Shown here in pieces: positions 41,854-50,891 of a stretch of 64,000 nucleotides of DNA. The position numbers and the translations under genes are program-made. Within the stretch, counting starts at the first letter, position 1. Each line of letters opens with the position of its first letter. This stretch comes from Kordiimonas lipolytica (lineage in GTDB: Bacteria; Pseudomonadota; Alphaproteobacteria; Sphingomonadales; Kordiimonadaceae), in contig NZ_LRUB01000012.1 of NCBI RefSeq assembly GCF_001550065.1, positions 124,001 to 188,000 on the forward strand. The letters run 5' to 3'. The notes under the pieces were generated by a model. It worked only from the letters and a program-made list of their open reading frames with translations, searched no databases and was not told the DNA's origin.

Positions 41854-43635
41854 ATGCTTGCCACCAGCCCCCTTGCCGCCCTGCGCGCAGAAATGGAAAA
41901 AGAAGGCGTGGATGCCTTCCTTGTGCCGCTCGCAGATGTCCATCAGGGCGAATATATCGCTGAACGCGACAAGCGGCTGAAGTGGCTGACAGGTTTCACA
42001 GGCTCTGCCGGCATGGCGATTGTGCGCAGGCATGACGCCGCCATCTTCGTTGATGGCCGCTACACGGTTCAGGTGGCCCGGCAGGTAGACCTGGAGACTT
42101 TCTCCCACCAGCATCTGCATGACCACCCACCCGCCAAGTGGCTGGGTGAAAAGGCATCAAAGGGCGACCGCATCGCCTATGACCCTTGGCTTCACACGTC
42201 CGCCCAGGTTGACGCGATCGCGGGCAAGCTTGAAGGCACGGGTGCGGAGCTGGTGCCAGTTCAGGAAAACCTGATCGACCGGGCGTGGGATGACCAGCCA
42301 GCCGCCCCCCTTGGCCGTGTTATCGCCTACCCGGAAGACATGGCGGGCGAAAGCGCGAGCGACCGGCGCGCAAAGATCGCGAAGCTGCTGAAAGCCGCAG
42401 GTGCAGACGCGCTGGCGATCACCCTGCCGGACAATATCGCCTGGCTGATGAATGTGCGCGGCGCGGACGTGCCCTATAACCCCATGCCGCATAGCTTTGT
42501 TCTGCTTCGCGCAGACGGCCGCGCCGACTGGTTCATCGACGACCGCAAGTTCGGGCCAGACCGTGCAGACATCGACATGAAAGGCGTCACGGTGCGCAGC
42601 ATGGACAGTCTCAGTGATGCCCTGAAGGCAGCGGGCAGCGCGCGAAAAACCGTGTGGATCGACCCGAACTGGAGCCCGGTTGCGGCAAACCAGATCGTGG
42701 AAGCCGCAGGCGGCAAAGTGCACAAGGCGGCAGACCCGGTGACCCTTGCGAAAGCACACAAGAACACGCACGAGCGCCAGGCCATGCGCGCCGCCAACAA
42801 GCGCGACAGCGTGGCCTGGGTGAAGTTCCTTTCGTGGCTTGACGCCAACGCCCACAAACGCGCCAAGGCCGGCAACCCGATCAGCGAGATCGAAGCTGCC
42901 GACAAGATCCTGGAGCATAGGAAGGAAGCCAACCAGTTTATGGAGCCATCGTTCGAGAGCATCTCGGCCGCCGACGGCAACGCCGCCCTGTGCCACTATG
43001 CGCCCGAGCCGGGCAAGGAAGGCAAGCTTGAAGCAAACACCATTTACCTGCTGGACTGCGGCGGCCAGTATCTGGACGGCACGACGGACACCACGCGCAC
43101 CATCGCCATCGGGGATGTTTCAGACGAAGTGAAAGACCGCTATACCCGCGTGCTCAAGGGCCATATCGCCCTTGCCACCGCGCGTTTCCCCAAGGGTACA
43201 AAGGGCCACCAGCTGGACGCGCTGGCGCGCATGCCGCTGTGGCAAGTGGGGCTGGATTATGACCACGGCACCGGCCACGGCGTGGGCGTGGGGCTTTCGG
43301 TTCACGAGCACCCGCAGCGTATCGCCAAACAGGTGAATGATATTGAACTGGTAGCAGGCATGACGATTACCAACGAGCCCGGCTATTATGAAGCCGACCG
43401 CTTCGGTATCCGCATTGAAAACCTGTGCGAGATTGTGGAGGGCGAGGACGGCTTCCTGGAGCTGCACGACCTGACGCTCGCACCCATCGATACACGCCTG
43501 ATTGACTTCAGCCTGCTGACGAAAGCAGAAGTTGACTGGCTAAACGCTTACCACGCCCGCGTGCGCACCGAGATGGCGCCGCAGGTGGACGGCGAGGTAA
43601 AGGACTGGCTGATGAAGGCAACCGAGGCGGTTTAG
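41854..43635 (+). CDS. pepP: Xaa-Pro aminopeptidase (M24B, aminopeptidase P family)
   Basis: A 593-residue metallopeptidase that removes the N-terminal residue in front of proline. Two creatinase-like N-terminal domains are followed by the pita-bread catalytic domain. Metal ligands are visible as the two Asp in LDGTTDTTRTI, His in GVGLSVHEHPQR, Glu in MTITNEPGYYEADR and Glu in IENLCEIVEG. The long three-domain form resembles eukaryotic and alphaproteobacterial APP1 rather than short E. coli PepP. No signal peptide, so it is cytoplasmic. Co-transcribed with the FCD regulator; release of proline or hydroxyproline from peptides fits the link to the hydroxyproline cluster. Confidence 0.93.
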   Translation: MLATSPLAALRAEMEKEGVDAFLVPLADVHQGEYIAERDKRLKWLTGFTGSAGMAIVRRHDAAIFVDGRYTVQVARQVDLETFSHQHLHDHPPAKWLGEKASKGDRIAYDPWLHTSAQVDAIAGKLEGTGAELVPVQENLIDRAWDDQPAAPLGRVIAYPEDMAGESASDRRAKIAKLLKAAGADALAITLPDNIAWLMNVRGADVPYNPMPHSFVLLRADGRADWFIDDRKFGPDRADIDMKGVTVRSMDSLSDALKAAGSARKTVWIDPNWSPVAANQIVEAAGGKVHKAADPVTLAKAHKNTHERQAMRAANKRDSVAWVKFLSWLDANAHKRAKAGNPISEIEAADKILEHRKEANQFMEPSFESISAADGNAALCHYAPEPGKEGKLEANTIYLLDCGGQYLDGTTDTTRTIAIGDVSDEVKDRYTRVLKGHIALATARFPKGTKGHQLDALARMPLWQVGLDYDHGTGHGVGVGLSVHEHPQRIAKQVNDIELVAGMTITNEPGYYEADRFGIRIENLCEIVEGEDGFLELHDLTLAPIDTRLIDFSLLTKAEVDWLNAYHARVRTEMAPQVDGEVKDWLMKATEAV

Positions 43636-43889
43636 CCCGCTCGCCGCCGGACCCAGGCCAAAAACTCAAAAAGGGTGGCAGCCCCGAAGGCAATTGCCAC
43701 CCCCAAAAATACCGCGAAATAATCCAGTGCGTCCGTGGCTAACAGATCCACCATCAAATATCCGGCCAGGGTCCCCAAAAGAGTGCCCAAGAAGGCACGA
43801 AAGATTGGATTCAGGTGCCGAAATGGCCCCGTCAGCCAAAGCATAGCCTGCGAACCCGCACAAGCCAAAATTAAAAGCAAAAGCCCCAT
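43632..43889 (-). CDS. Small hydrophobic protein of unknown function
   Basis: An 85-residue protein with about three hydrophobic segments (MGLLLLILACAGSQAMLWL, AFLGTLLGTLAGYLMVDLL, YFAVFLGVAIAFGAATLF) and a basic end. Not recognised. Its stop overlaps the pepP stop by 4 bases, convergent. The first segment could also be a cleavable signal. Coding is plausible from the membrane-helix pattern but unproven. Confidence 0.5.
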   Translation of the reverse strand: MGLLLLILACAGSQAMLWLTGPFRHLNPIFRAFLGTLLGTLAGYLMVDLLATDALDYFAVFLGVAIAFGAATLFEFLAWVRRRAG

Positions 43890-43951
43890 CTATGCCCCAA
43901 ACAAACTGACAGCCTCCAACTGCATCACAAATCCGAAATAAAGTGAATAAC

Positions 43952-45358
43952 CTAATTCAACTTTTTGGTTGCCACAGCGCCCCATAGCTCAAGCGAGACC
44001 GCCCCATCATCGCCGCGAAGAAGCTTCATCGGCTGCCCGTCCTCGCGGAAGATGAAACTGCCGTCGCCCGTGGGGTAGGCCAGATAGCGGGAGCCGCGGC
44101 CTGTGGTGACCACATAACCGTCGCCTACTTGTTTGAGCGTGAAACCGAAGCCGTATTTCTCGATCCAATAGTTGCCCTCAATCACCGCCGCGTCGGCGTT
44201 TGTCAGGGCCGCCATATCGGCTGTCTTGGGCGCCATATCAGGCCAGCCAAAGTGGGCTGCAAGCGCCCGGCCCACTTCAAGCTGCAAATGCGTGCCGCCG
44301 TCACCGTTAGTCATCAACACAAAGCCCTGATCGCGGTCCGGATAGGCGAACATAAGCGCCTTGAAGCCCTTGTTCGATCCACCATGCGACAGGCGCAGGT
44401 TTTCGCCCTCCCCGTCTGAGGCGAAGCCAAGCCCCATGCCTTCCGTTTGCTGTTTGGCCATCTCAGTCGCCGCCTCTGACGTCAGGATACCCTTTTCCCC
44501 ACGCACCGACGCCATCACATCAATCAGAAGGCGCGAAAGCTCGGTCGGTGTGGTCCACAGGCCCGCCGGTGCTTCTTCCGGATAAACATGCGTCGGTCGT
44601 TCACGCCCTAAATGGTCATGCGCCTTGGCCTGCAGCTGCTGCTTAGGCGCGGGAAGCAGCTGGGCGAAGCTGCTGCCGGTCATGCCTGCCGGGCTCAGCA
44701 CTTCCGCCTGCATCAGTGCACTGAAGTTCTCGCCAGTCACATCTTCAAGCAGTTGCTGCAGCACCACATAACCGCCCCCTGAATAACGCCAGCTTTCGCC
44801 CGGCGTCTTGTCGATGAGTATTGCGCCAGAGTTGGCAGGTGCAACGCCGGACAATATCTGAACCATTGTCGGCACCGGCTCACCGGGGGCATAGCCGTCA
44901 AATCCATGCACCGTAAAGCCCGCCGTATGGGCCAGAATGCCGCGAATCGTCGCCGGTTTTTCCGCCGACTGGACACCGCCCGGTAAGGTCCAGGATGTGA
45001 GGTAGCGCGTGATATCCGTGTCGAGATCAAGCTTGCCCTGGTCAACAAGACGCATCACACCCACGGCCGTAACAGGCTTGGAAAGCGACGCGGACTGGAA
45101 AAGCGTATCTGTGGTCACGCTGTCACCATAGGCCCGGGCGAACACCACCTTCCCGCCATCGATCACCGCCAGAGAAAGTGCGGGCACATGGTACCAATCC
45201 ATGCGGTCTATCAGGTCAAAACGCTGAGGCGTACCGCTTACATGGACCGCAGGGACCAGGCCATATTCCACTGCCTGTTCAAGTGTTTCCGCCTGGGCAG
45301 GAAGGATAGACAAAAAGAGCGCGCAGCCAATGGCTGCGAGGCGTGACAAACATGGCAT
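43952..45358 (-). CDS. Secreted serine hydrolase, beta-lactamase/D-Ala-D-Ala carboxypeptidase family
   Basis: A 468-residue exported protein with signal peptide (LAAIGCALFLSILPAQAE). The class C-like domain has the SxxK motif in FQSASLSKPVTAVGVMRLVD, the Tyr motif in WRYSGGGYVVLQQLLED and a HGGSNKGFKALMFAYPD segment in place of KTG. The last 90 residues form an added beta domain (YWIEKYGFGFTLKQVGDGYV). Such proteins act as esterases, peptidases or lactonases more often than as antibiotic-resistance enzymes. Start at 45358 behind GGGGGAAG gives the signal peptide; the frame is open to 45400. Stands alone. Confidence 0.88.
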   Translation of the reverse strand: MPCLSRLAAIGCALFLSILPAQAETLEQAVEYGLVPAVHVSGTPQRFDLIDRMDWYHVPALSLAVIDGGKVVFARAYGDSVTTDTLFQSASLSKPVTAVGVMRLVDQGKLDLDTDITRYLTSWTLPGGVQSAEKPATIRGILAHTAGFTVHGFDGYAPGEPVPTMVQILSGVAPANSGAILIDKTPGESWRYSGGGYVVLQQLLEDVTGENFSALMQAEVLSPAGMTGSSFAQLLPAPKQQLQAKAHDHLGRERPTHVYPEEAPAGLWTTPTELSRLLIDVMASVRGEKGILTSEAATEMAKQQTEGMGLGFASDGEGENLRLSHGGSNKGFKALMFAYPDRDQGFVLMTNGDGGTHLQLEVGRALAAHFGWPDMAPKTADMAALTNADAAVIEGNYWIEKYGFGFTLKQVGDGYVVTTGRGSRYLAYPTGDGSFIFREDGQPMKLLRGDDGAVSLELWGAVATKKLN

Positions 45359-45449
45359 AAGGCTTCCCCCATCATTCTTGGACGCGGGGACCCTAGCCAT
45401 AGTGGGCCGCCATTACTACAGCCTGTGCGCACATGTCGCACAAAAATCT

Positions 45450-45788
45450 TTATGCTGCAGAAATCAGATCGTCATAGAAGCCGCGCCAGTCTTGGGGTTC
45501 CGGGTGAGCGCTCATGAATGCCTGACGTGTTTCGTCGTCGAGCTCTTTGAACCAGCTCGTGAACCGGTGCCAGTATTCGGCACCCGTGCCCATGACCCAG
45601 CCAATGCTGTTCCTGGGCGTATCGGGTTCCTGTTCCCATGGCGGGACTTGGCTGTCGGTTGATTTCGGCTGTTGGATGCTGGCCGAAATTTTGGCCATGA
45701 CATCGTCAAGACGTTCTTCTTCTGGACTGGTGCCTACTGGCGCATTTGGCACCGTGCAAACGGATTTGATAAAATCGACATCGGTCAT
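45450..45788 (-). CDS. Hypothetical 112-residue acidic protein
   Basis: Starts MTDVDFIKSVCTVPNAPVG and is rich in Asp, Glu, Trp and Pro; the end (WFKELDDETRQAFMSAHPEP, then a short helix) looks like a compact helical domain. No signal, membrane segment or known motif. Monocistronic, between the serine hydrolase and the terminator of the hydroxyproline operon. Codon use is like its neighbours; function unknown. Confidence 0.55.
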   Translation of the reverse strand: MTDVDFIKSVCTVPNAPVGTSPEEERLDDVMAKISASIQQPKSTDSQVPPWEQEPDTPRNSIGWVMGTGAEYWHRFTSWFKELDDETRQAFMSAHPEPQDWRGFYDDLISAA

Positions 45789-45936
45789 TTTCCACCCCCT
45801 GGTTTTGACCGTTTCCCCGAATCGATAAAATTTTATCTATCACATGTGACGCGGGAATGACAGCGGCAGACAAGGGACCGACAGCGCGAGACCGACAGGC
45901 GGTTGCATTTGTCCTGCGCGTCCAATGCGTTGGCTA

Positions 45937-45995
45937 AAAAGAAAAAACAGCTGCCAGCCCCAAGAATACTCAAAACATATGGGGCATGGCAGCTG
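45937..45995 (-). terminator. Terminator of the hydroxyproline operon
   Basis: CAGCTGCCA-GCCCC (45948-45961) pairs with GGGGC-a-TGGCAGCTG (45981-45995): a 14-bp stem with one bulged base and a 19-base loop. On the minus strand the stem is followed by TTTTTTCTTTTT. It lies 63 bases after the dehydrogenase stop. The rest of the 45789-46058 gap shows nothing else I can support. Confidence 0.85.
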
Positions 45996-46058
45996 AGTCA
46001 GCTCAGAGAGGCCCCGCTATGTGACCGGCAGGGCTGCTCTGGGGTTCTGAGTCGGTTA

Positions 46059-47498
46059 TCAGGCCGACCGCGTGTAAGCGGTCTTGACCGTGGTATAAAA
46101 CTCCTTGGCGTAAGCGCCCTGTTCGCGGCTGCCGTAGCTTGAGCCTTTCGTGCCGCCAAACGGCACGTGATAGTCCACGCCCGCGGTTGGCAGGTTCACC
46201 ATCACCATCCCGGCTTCGGACCGGCGCTTGAAATCGGTCGCGTACTTGAGCGAGCTGGTGCAGATACCGGAGGACAAACCAAACTGGCTGTCATTCGCGA
46301 CTTTGAGCGCCTCCTCATAATCCTTCACCTTCACCACGCTGGCGACCGGGCCAAAGACTTCCTCGCGGTTGATCGTCATCTCTGGCCTCGTGTCGGTGAT
46401 CAGCGCCGGGGCCATATAGAAGCCCTCGGGTTTGTCCTTAATTCGGTCGCCGCCGCACACAAGCGTGCCGCCCTCGACCAACGCCTGCTCGACATATTTG
46501 AGGTTGCTCTCAAGCTGGCCCACGTCGACCACTGGCCCGATCTGGGTCGAGCTGTCGCGCGCGTCACCCACCTTCAGCGCCTTTGTTGCTGCGGCCAGGG
46601 CATCAACGAACGCGTCATGGATGCCTTCGGTCACGATAATCCGGCTGGAAGCGGTGCAGCGCTGGCCGGTGGAAAAGAAGGCGCCTTGAAGCGCGCAATC
46701 CACCGCGATATCAAGGTCTGCGTCATCCAGCACCACCAGGGGGTTCTTGCCGCCCATTTCCATCTGTACCTTGGCGCCGCGCGCCACCGCCCGGTTGCGG
46801 ATGTCACACCCCGTCGGCACACTGCCGGTGAAGCTGATGGCTTGCACATCATCCGACATGACAATGGTCTCACCTACTTCGCGGCCGGAGCCATTTACCA
46901 AATTGAAGGTGCCTGCGGGCAAGCCAGCGCGGGAGATGATCTCCGCAAGCGCCCAGGCGGACCCCGGCACCAGCCCCGCGGGCTTGAACACCACCGTGTT
47001 GCCATACGCAAGCGCCGGCGCAATCTTCCAGGCCGGGATGGCGATGGGGAAGTTCCACGGCGTGATCATGCCGATGACACCCACGGGTTCGCGCGTCACT
47101 TCCACGCCGAACCCGGGCCGGGTGGACGGCAGCACGTCGCCCGTGATCCTGAGCGTCTCGCCCGCGAAATATTTAAAAATCTGCCCGGCCCGCGCCACTT
47201 CGCCAATGCCTTCAGCGAGCGTCTTGCCCTCTTCGCGGGACAGAAGCTCACCCAGCTCTTGTTTGCGTGCCAGCAGTTCGGTGGCGATGAAATCAAGCGC
47301 ATCGAACCGCGCCTGGATGCCGCTCATGCCCCAACCGGGCGCCGCGTCCTTGGCGACCTTGATAGCCTCCAGCGCCTGGGCGCGGTCCGCCACCGCATAG
47401 TCGCCGATGATGTCGCTGGTGTTTGACGGGTTGACGTTCGGCGCATAGCTCGCGCCCGCCACCCATTCGCCACCGATGAAATTATCAAATTTTGTCAT
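46059..47498 (-). CDS. 2,5-dioxovalerate (alpha-ketoglutarate semialdehyde) dehydrogenase
   Basis: A 479-residue aldehyde dehydrogenase. Catalytic Cys lies in FFSTGQRCTASSRIIV and the general-base Glu in VQMEMGGKNPLVVLDDADL; the NAD(P) site is in FTGSVPTGCDIRN. In the hydroxyproline pathway this enzyme oxidises alpha-ketoglutarate semialdehyde to 2-oxoglutarate, and its position as third gene after the deaminase and epimerase supports that substrate. The start at 47498 follows GGGAGGG. General aldehyde dehydrogenase sequence alone would not fix the substrate; operon context does. Confidence 0.9.
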   Translation of the reverse strand: MTKFDNFIGGEWVAGASYAPNVNPSNTSDIIGDYAVADRAQALEAIKVAKDAAPGWGMSGIQARFDALDFIATELLARKQELGELLSREEGKTLAEGIGEVARAGQIFKYFAGETLRITGDVLPSTRPGFGVEVTREPVGVIGMITPWNFPIAIPAWKIAPALAYGNTVVFKPAGLVPGSAWALAEIISRAGLPAGTFNLVNGSGREVGETIVMSDDVQAISFTGSVPTGCDIRNRAVARGAKVQMEMGGKNPLVVLDDADLDIAVDCALQGAFFSTGQRCTASSRIIVTEGIHDAFVDALAAATKALKVGDARDSSTQIGPVVDVGQLESNLKYVEQALVEGGTLVCGGDRIKDKPEGFYMAPALITDTRPEMTINREEVFGPVASVVKVKDYEEALKVANDSQFGLSSGICTSSLKYATDFKRRSEAGMVMVNLPTAGVDYHVPFGGTKGSSYGSREQGAYAKEFYTTVKTAYTRSA

Positions 47499-47514
47499 AT
47501 GTCCCTCCCGATAC

Positions 47515-48510
47515 TCAGACCAGCTGGAACCCTTCTGGGAAGGGGTCCTGCTCATCTACAAAAATTGTGTTCAGCCCCGTCACAAAGGCCCGGCCTTCTA
47601 TAGACGGGATGATGCCCGGATTGCCACCCACATCTGTCAGCTTTTCAACCCGCCCGGTGAAACGGCTGTGGATGATGCTTTCGTGAATGAAAGTGTCGCC
47701 CGCCTTCAGCTTGCCGCGCGCCACCAGCTGAGCCATGCGGGCTGACGTTCCGGTGCCGCAGGGCGACCGGTCAATCGCCTTGTCGCCATAGAAAACGGCG
47801 TTCCTGCCGTCCGCTCCCGCACTCGGCGCGCCAGTCCACAGCACATGGCTGCAGCCCCTGACAGTCGTATCAATTGGATGCACAATATCGACAGCCTTAT
47901 TCACCGCTTCGCGCACCAGCGGACTGAAGCGAATGATGTCTGCTGGCGACATGCCTTCAAGCCCCTTGAAACCCGGCTGCGGATCGACGATGGCATAGAA
48001 ATTCCCGCCATAGGCCACATCCACCATGAGCGGCCCAAGCCCCTCAACCTCAATCGCCACATCCCTGTGCGCAAGGTAGGACCCGATATTGCGGAGACGC
48101 ACGCTGGTGACCTTGCCCCCCGCGCGGGTGTAGCTGACACTCACACGTCCTGCTGGCACGTCCAATTCCAGCTGCCCTTCCCCCCGCGGCGTGATCAAAC
48201 CATGCTCCAGTCCAATCGTTACAGTTCCGATAAGACCGTGACCACACATGGGCAAAGCGCCTGATGTCTCAATGAACAGGATGGCTGCGTCGGCATCGTC
48301 CGAGCAGGGCGGATAAATGATCGCGCCGGACATCATATCGTGCCCGCGCGGTTCAAACATCAGCGCCTTCCTGATCCAGTCATGGTTCCTCAGGAAATCC
48401 TGGCGCTTTTCGCTCATGGTCCGGCCCTTAAGCACAGGGACCGCGCCATGCACCACACGGACGGGATTACCGCCCGTGTGGCCGTCGATGCACAGAAACG
48501 TGCGCCGCAT
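47515..48510 (-). CDS. 4-hydroxyproline 2-epimerase (proline racemase family)
   Basis: A 331-residue member of the proline racemase superfamily. Both catalytic cysteines of racemases/epimerases are present: Cys89 in PMCGHGLIG and Cys251 in DRSPCGTGTSARMA. Trans-3-hydroxyproline dehydratases have Thr at the second position, so this is an epimerase, turning trans-4-hydroxy-L-proline into cis-4-hydroxy-D-proline. The opening CIDGHTGGNPVRVV is typical of hydroxyproline epimerases. It sits between the deaminase (5-base gap) and the semialdehyde dehydrogenase (16-base gap). Confidence 0.93.
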   Translation of the reverse strand: MRRTFLCIDGHTGGNPVRVVHGAVPVLKGRTMSEKRQDFLRNHDWIRKALMFEPRGHDMMSGAIIYPPCSDDADAAILFIETSGALPMCGHGLIGTVTIGLEHGLITPRGEGQLELDVPAGRVSVSYTRAGGKVTSVRLRNIGSYLAHRDVAIEVEGLGPLMVDVAYGGNFYAIVDPQPGFKGLEGMSPADIIRFSPLVREAVNKAVDIVHPIDTTVRGCSHVLWTGAPSAGADGRNAVFYGDKAIDRSPCGTGTSARMAQLVARGKLKAGDTFIHESIIHSRFTGRVEKLTDVGGNPGIIPSIEGRAFVTGLNTIFVDEQDPFPEGFQLV

Positions 48511-48515
48511 GGGTA

Positions 48516-49433
48516 TTACGCCGCGGCCTGCAGGTCGGCGGGTAAAGCCGGGCGTGTCTCAAGCGCCCGCCGGGTCACGGCTTCAACATAGGCACGCTCG
48601 TCGCCTGTCAGCTTCAGGCGCGGCGCCCGCACCATCTCACTGCCGCGGCCCATGATCTCCTCCACCAGCTTGATGCACTGCACCAGCGTCGGGATGGTAT
48701 CCAGGTCCAGAAGCGGCATGAACCAGCGGTAAATCTCAAGCGCCTCTTCGGTGCGGCCCGCTTTCATCAGCTTGTAGATAGCAACCGATTCCGCCGGGAA
48801 TGCGTTCGTCAATCCTGACACCCAGCCCTGTGCGCCGAGCGCCAGCGCCTCAAGCGCGATATCGTCCACACCGCCAAAAATGGCGAAGCGGTCCCCGAAG
48901 GCATTCTGCAGGTCGATAATGCGGCGGGTGTCCTCGGAGCTTTCCTTGATCGCCACCAGATTATCGATCTTGGCTAGATGCTTCATCGCCTCCACACTGA
49001 TGTCGATCTTGTAGGACACTGGGTTGTTATAGATCATGATCGGCAACTCGGTCGCCGCCGCAACTGTCTGGTAATGAGTGATCACCTCCCGCGGCTGCGC
49101 CTGATAAACCATGGCCGGGAGCAACATAAGGCCATCAATGCCGATACGCTCCACATCCCGGGCATAACCCGCCGCCAGCTTCGATGTATATTCCGCTGTA
49201 CCGGACAATAGCGGCACGCGGCCATCCACAACTTCTTTCGCCGCTGCGATTACCTGGCGCTTTTCATCTGCAGAAAGCGATACATTCTCACCCACGGTAC
49301 CAAGCGCGATAATGCCGTGAACGCCGTCCTTGATAAGGCCATCGATCACGCGCTGCGTGCTTTCGATATCCAGGCTTTCGTCATCTTTGAACTGAGTGGT
49401 TGTTGCAGGGAATACTCCAGACCAATCAATCAT
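48516..49433 (-). CDS. 1-pyrroline-4-hydroxy-2-carboxylate deaminase (DapA family)
   Basis: A 305-residue class I aldolase-fold lyase. Schiff-base Lys163 lies in LVAIKESSEDTRR; the proton-relay Tyr in IMIYNNPVSYKID and the GTVGENVSLS loop complete the active site. In this cluster the reaction should be deamination and dehydration of pyrroline-4-hydroxy-2-carboxylate to alpha-ketoglutarate semialdehyde. It is the first gene of the minus-strand operon and divergent from the oxidase gene that makes its substrate. Lysine biosynthesis DapA is unlikely given the neighbours. Confidence 0.9.
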   Translation of the reverse strand: MIDWSGVFPATTTQFKDDESLDIESTQRVIDGLIKDGVHGIIALGTVGENVSLSADEKRQVIAAAKEVVDGRVPLLSGTAEYTSKLAAGYARDVERIGIDGLMLLPAMVYQAQPREVITHYQTVAAATELPIMIYNNPVSYKIDISVEAMKHLAKIDNLVAIKESSEDTRRIIDLQNAFGDRFAIFGGVDDIALEALALGAQGWVSGLTNAFPAESVAIYKLMKAGRTEEALEIYRWFMPLLDLDTIPTLVQCIKLVEEIMGRGSEMVRAPRLKLTGDERAYVEAVTRRALETRPALPADLQAAA

Positions 49434-49532
49434 CTTCTTGTCTCCAGACTAGGGAACGCCTGCATTTCGGCGTTCTATAGGGTTTTGTTGACGGCCGGTT
49501 TTTATGCGGCCTGTTTCAGATTTGAATTGTGT

Positions 49533-49548
49533 ATATTGTATACAATAT
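49533..49548. promoter_or_regulatory. Perfect 16-bp palindrome in the hydroxyproline divergent promoter
   Basis: ATATTGTATACAATAT, centred between the deaminase (start 100 bases to the left) and the D-hydroxyproline oxidase (start 54 bases to the right). TTGTATACAA cores are typical of FCD-type GntR regulators. A 13/16 match is found in front of the GntR/FCD gene at 41179. Confidence 0.75.
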
Positions 49549-49601
49549 GCTATTTCAAGCCTGTTTCTTATGCCCTGGTATGTTTTTTCGAAAGGCCTCC
49601 G

Positions 49602-50888
49602 ATGGACAATCCCGCCCCCCTTAGCCAAAAGGTACTCACCCACACGTATGGGCTTGATTGCGAAATTGCCGTCATCGGTGCCGGGATCATTGGCGTATGC
49701 ATAGCCATTGAGCTGCAGGCGGCAGGCCATGATGTCTGGCTTATTGACCGCAAAGGCGTGGCCGAGGAATGCTCCTATGGGAACGCGGGCCATATTGCGG
49801 TCGAACATATCTTTCCGCTGTCTTCCCCCGCCACGCTCATGCAAGTGCCGAAAATGCTACTTCAGCCCAACGGGCCGCTTTCTATTCGAGCTGCCTACCT
49901 GCCACAGCTGATGCCGTGGCTGATGCGCTTCCTTTGGGCGGGGCGACCTGTGCAGGTGCGGCGGGGCACAGAGGCCATCGCGGCCTTGAACGCCCGCGCA
50001 CTGCCGGCATACAGAAGCCTGGACGCACGCTTTGATCTGGGTGGCCTGCTGGTTGAGGACGGCACGCTTGTGGTATTTGAAAGTGAAAAAAACCTCTCAG
50101 CCGCCTCACGCGAACAACGCCTACTGACGGATTTCGGCGTGGAAACGGCGCTGATGGACGCCACAGAGCTCAAGGCCTTTGACCCGTCACTAAGCCCTGC
50201 GCTGAAGGGCGCCGTATGCTTCCCCGCCTCTGCGCACGTTACCGATCCGGCGGCGCTGGTGCGCATGCTGGCGAGCCGCTTCACCCAAAGGGGCGGGCAT
50301 ATTGAAAGGCAGGCCGTTACCGGCATGGACCACAGCCCCACCCATTTGGGGCTGACCACAAGCAGGGACCGGGTGCGCGCGCAGAAAGTGGTGATTGCGG
50401 CAGGCGCCTGGTCCCACCAGCTGGCGCGCATGCTGGGGTACAAGGTCCCCCTGGAGACCGAACGCGGCTATCACCTGATGCTGGACGAGCCCACTGTGAT
50501 GCCGCGGGTGCCCACCACCTATCACGAGCGCCGCTTTGTCGCGACCCCGATGGACGCGCGGCTTCGCCTTGCCGGACGGGTGGAGCTTGGCGGGCTCCAG
50601 CTGCCGCCCAATATTAGGCAGGCTCATGCGCTGATGCCGCAGGGACAAGACTTGCTGCCGGACCTTCAGGCCCAAGGCGCCACGCCCTGGATGGGCTTTC
50701 GCCCCACGTTGCCGGACAGTCTTCCGGTAATCGGGCCTGCGCCTAGGCATAAAGGCGTCTATTTCGCCTTCGGCCATAACCATATGGGGCTGACCCACGG
50801 GGCGATTACAGGGGAGTTGATGCGGGACTTGATTGGCGGAAAGGTACCAGGAATTGACCTGACGCCCTACCGGATAGACCGGTTCTAG
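49602..50888 (+). CDS. FAD-dependent D-hydroxyproline dehydrogenase (DAO family)
   Basis: A 428-residue flavoprotein of the DadA/DAO family. FAD motif VIGAGIIGVCIAIELQAAG with LIDRKGVAEECSYGNAGHIA, and a C-terminal second FAD strand (MGFRPTLPDSLPVIGPAPRH, then YFAFGHNHMGLTHGAITGE). In the pathway it oxidises cis-4-hydroxy-D-proline, made by the epimerase, to pyrroline-4-hydroxy-2-carboxylate. The start at 49602 has AAAGG before it; an open frame extends back to 49317 inside the opposite deaminase gene and is not needed. Single-subunit form, with no separate ferredoxin-like partners. Confidence 0.9.
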   Translation: MDNPAPLSQKVLTHTYGLDCEIAVIGAGIIGVCIAIELQAAGHDVWLIDRKGVAEECSYGNAGHIAVEHIFPLSSPATLMQVPKMLLQPNGPLSIRAAYLPQLMPWLMRFLWAGRPVQVRRGTEAIAALNARALPAYRSLDARFDLGGLLVEDGTLVVFESEKNLSAASREQRLLTDFGVETALMDATELKAFDPSLSPALKGAVCFPASAHVTDPAALVRMLASRFTQRGGHIERQAVTGMDHSPTHLGLTTSRDRVRAQKVVIAAGAWSHQLARMLGYKVPLETERGYHLMLDEPTVMPRVPTTYHERRFVATPMDARLRLAGRVELGGLQLPPNIRQAHALMPQGQDLLPDLQAQGATPWMGFRPTLPDSLPVIGPAPRHKGVYFAFGHNHMGLTHGAITGELMRDLIGGKVPGIDLTPYRIDRF

Positions 50889-50891
50889 AGG

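Noticed and set aside
45855..45870. TGACAGCGGCAGACA near the hypothetical gene at 45450
   Set aside because: Only the left half of the operator matches; there is no inverted second half.
46167..47426. A 419-codon plus-strand frame opposite the aldehyde dehydrogenase
   Set aside because: Shadow frame; the dehydrogenase has its catalytic Cys and Glu on the minus strand.
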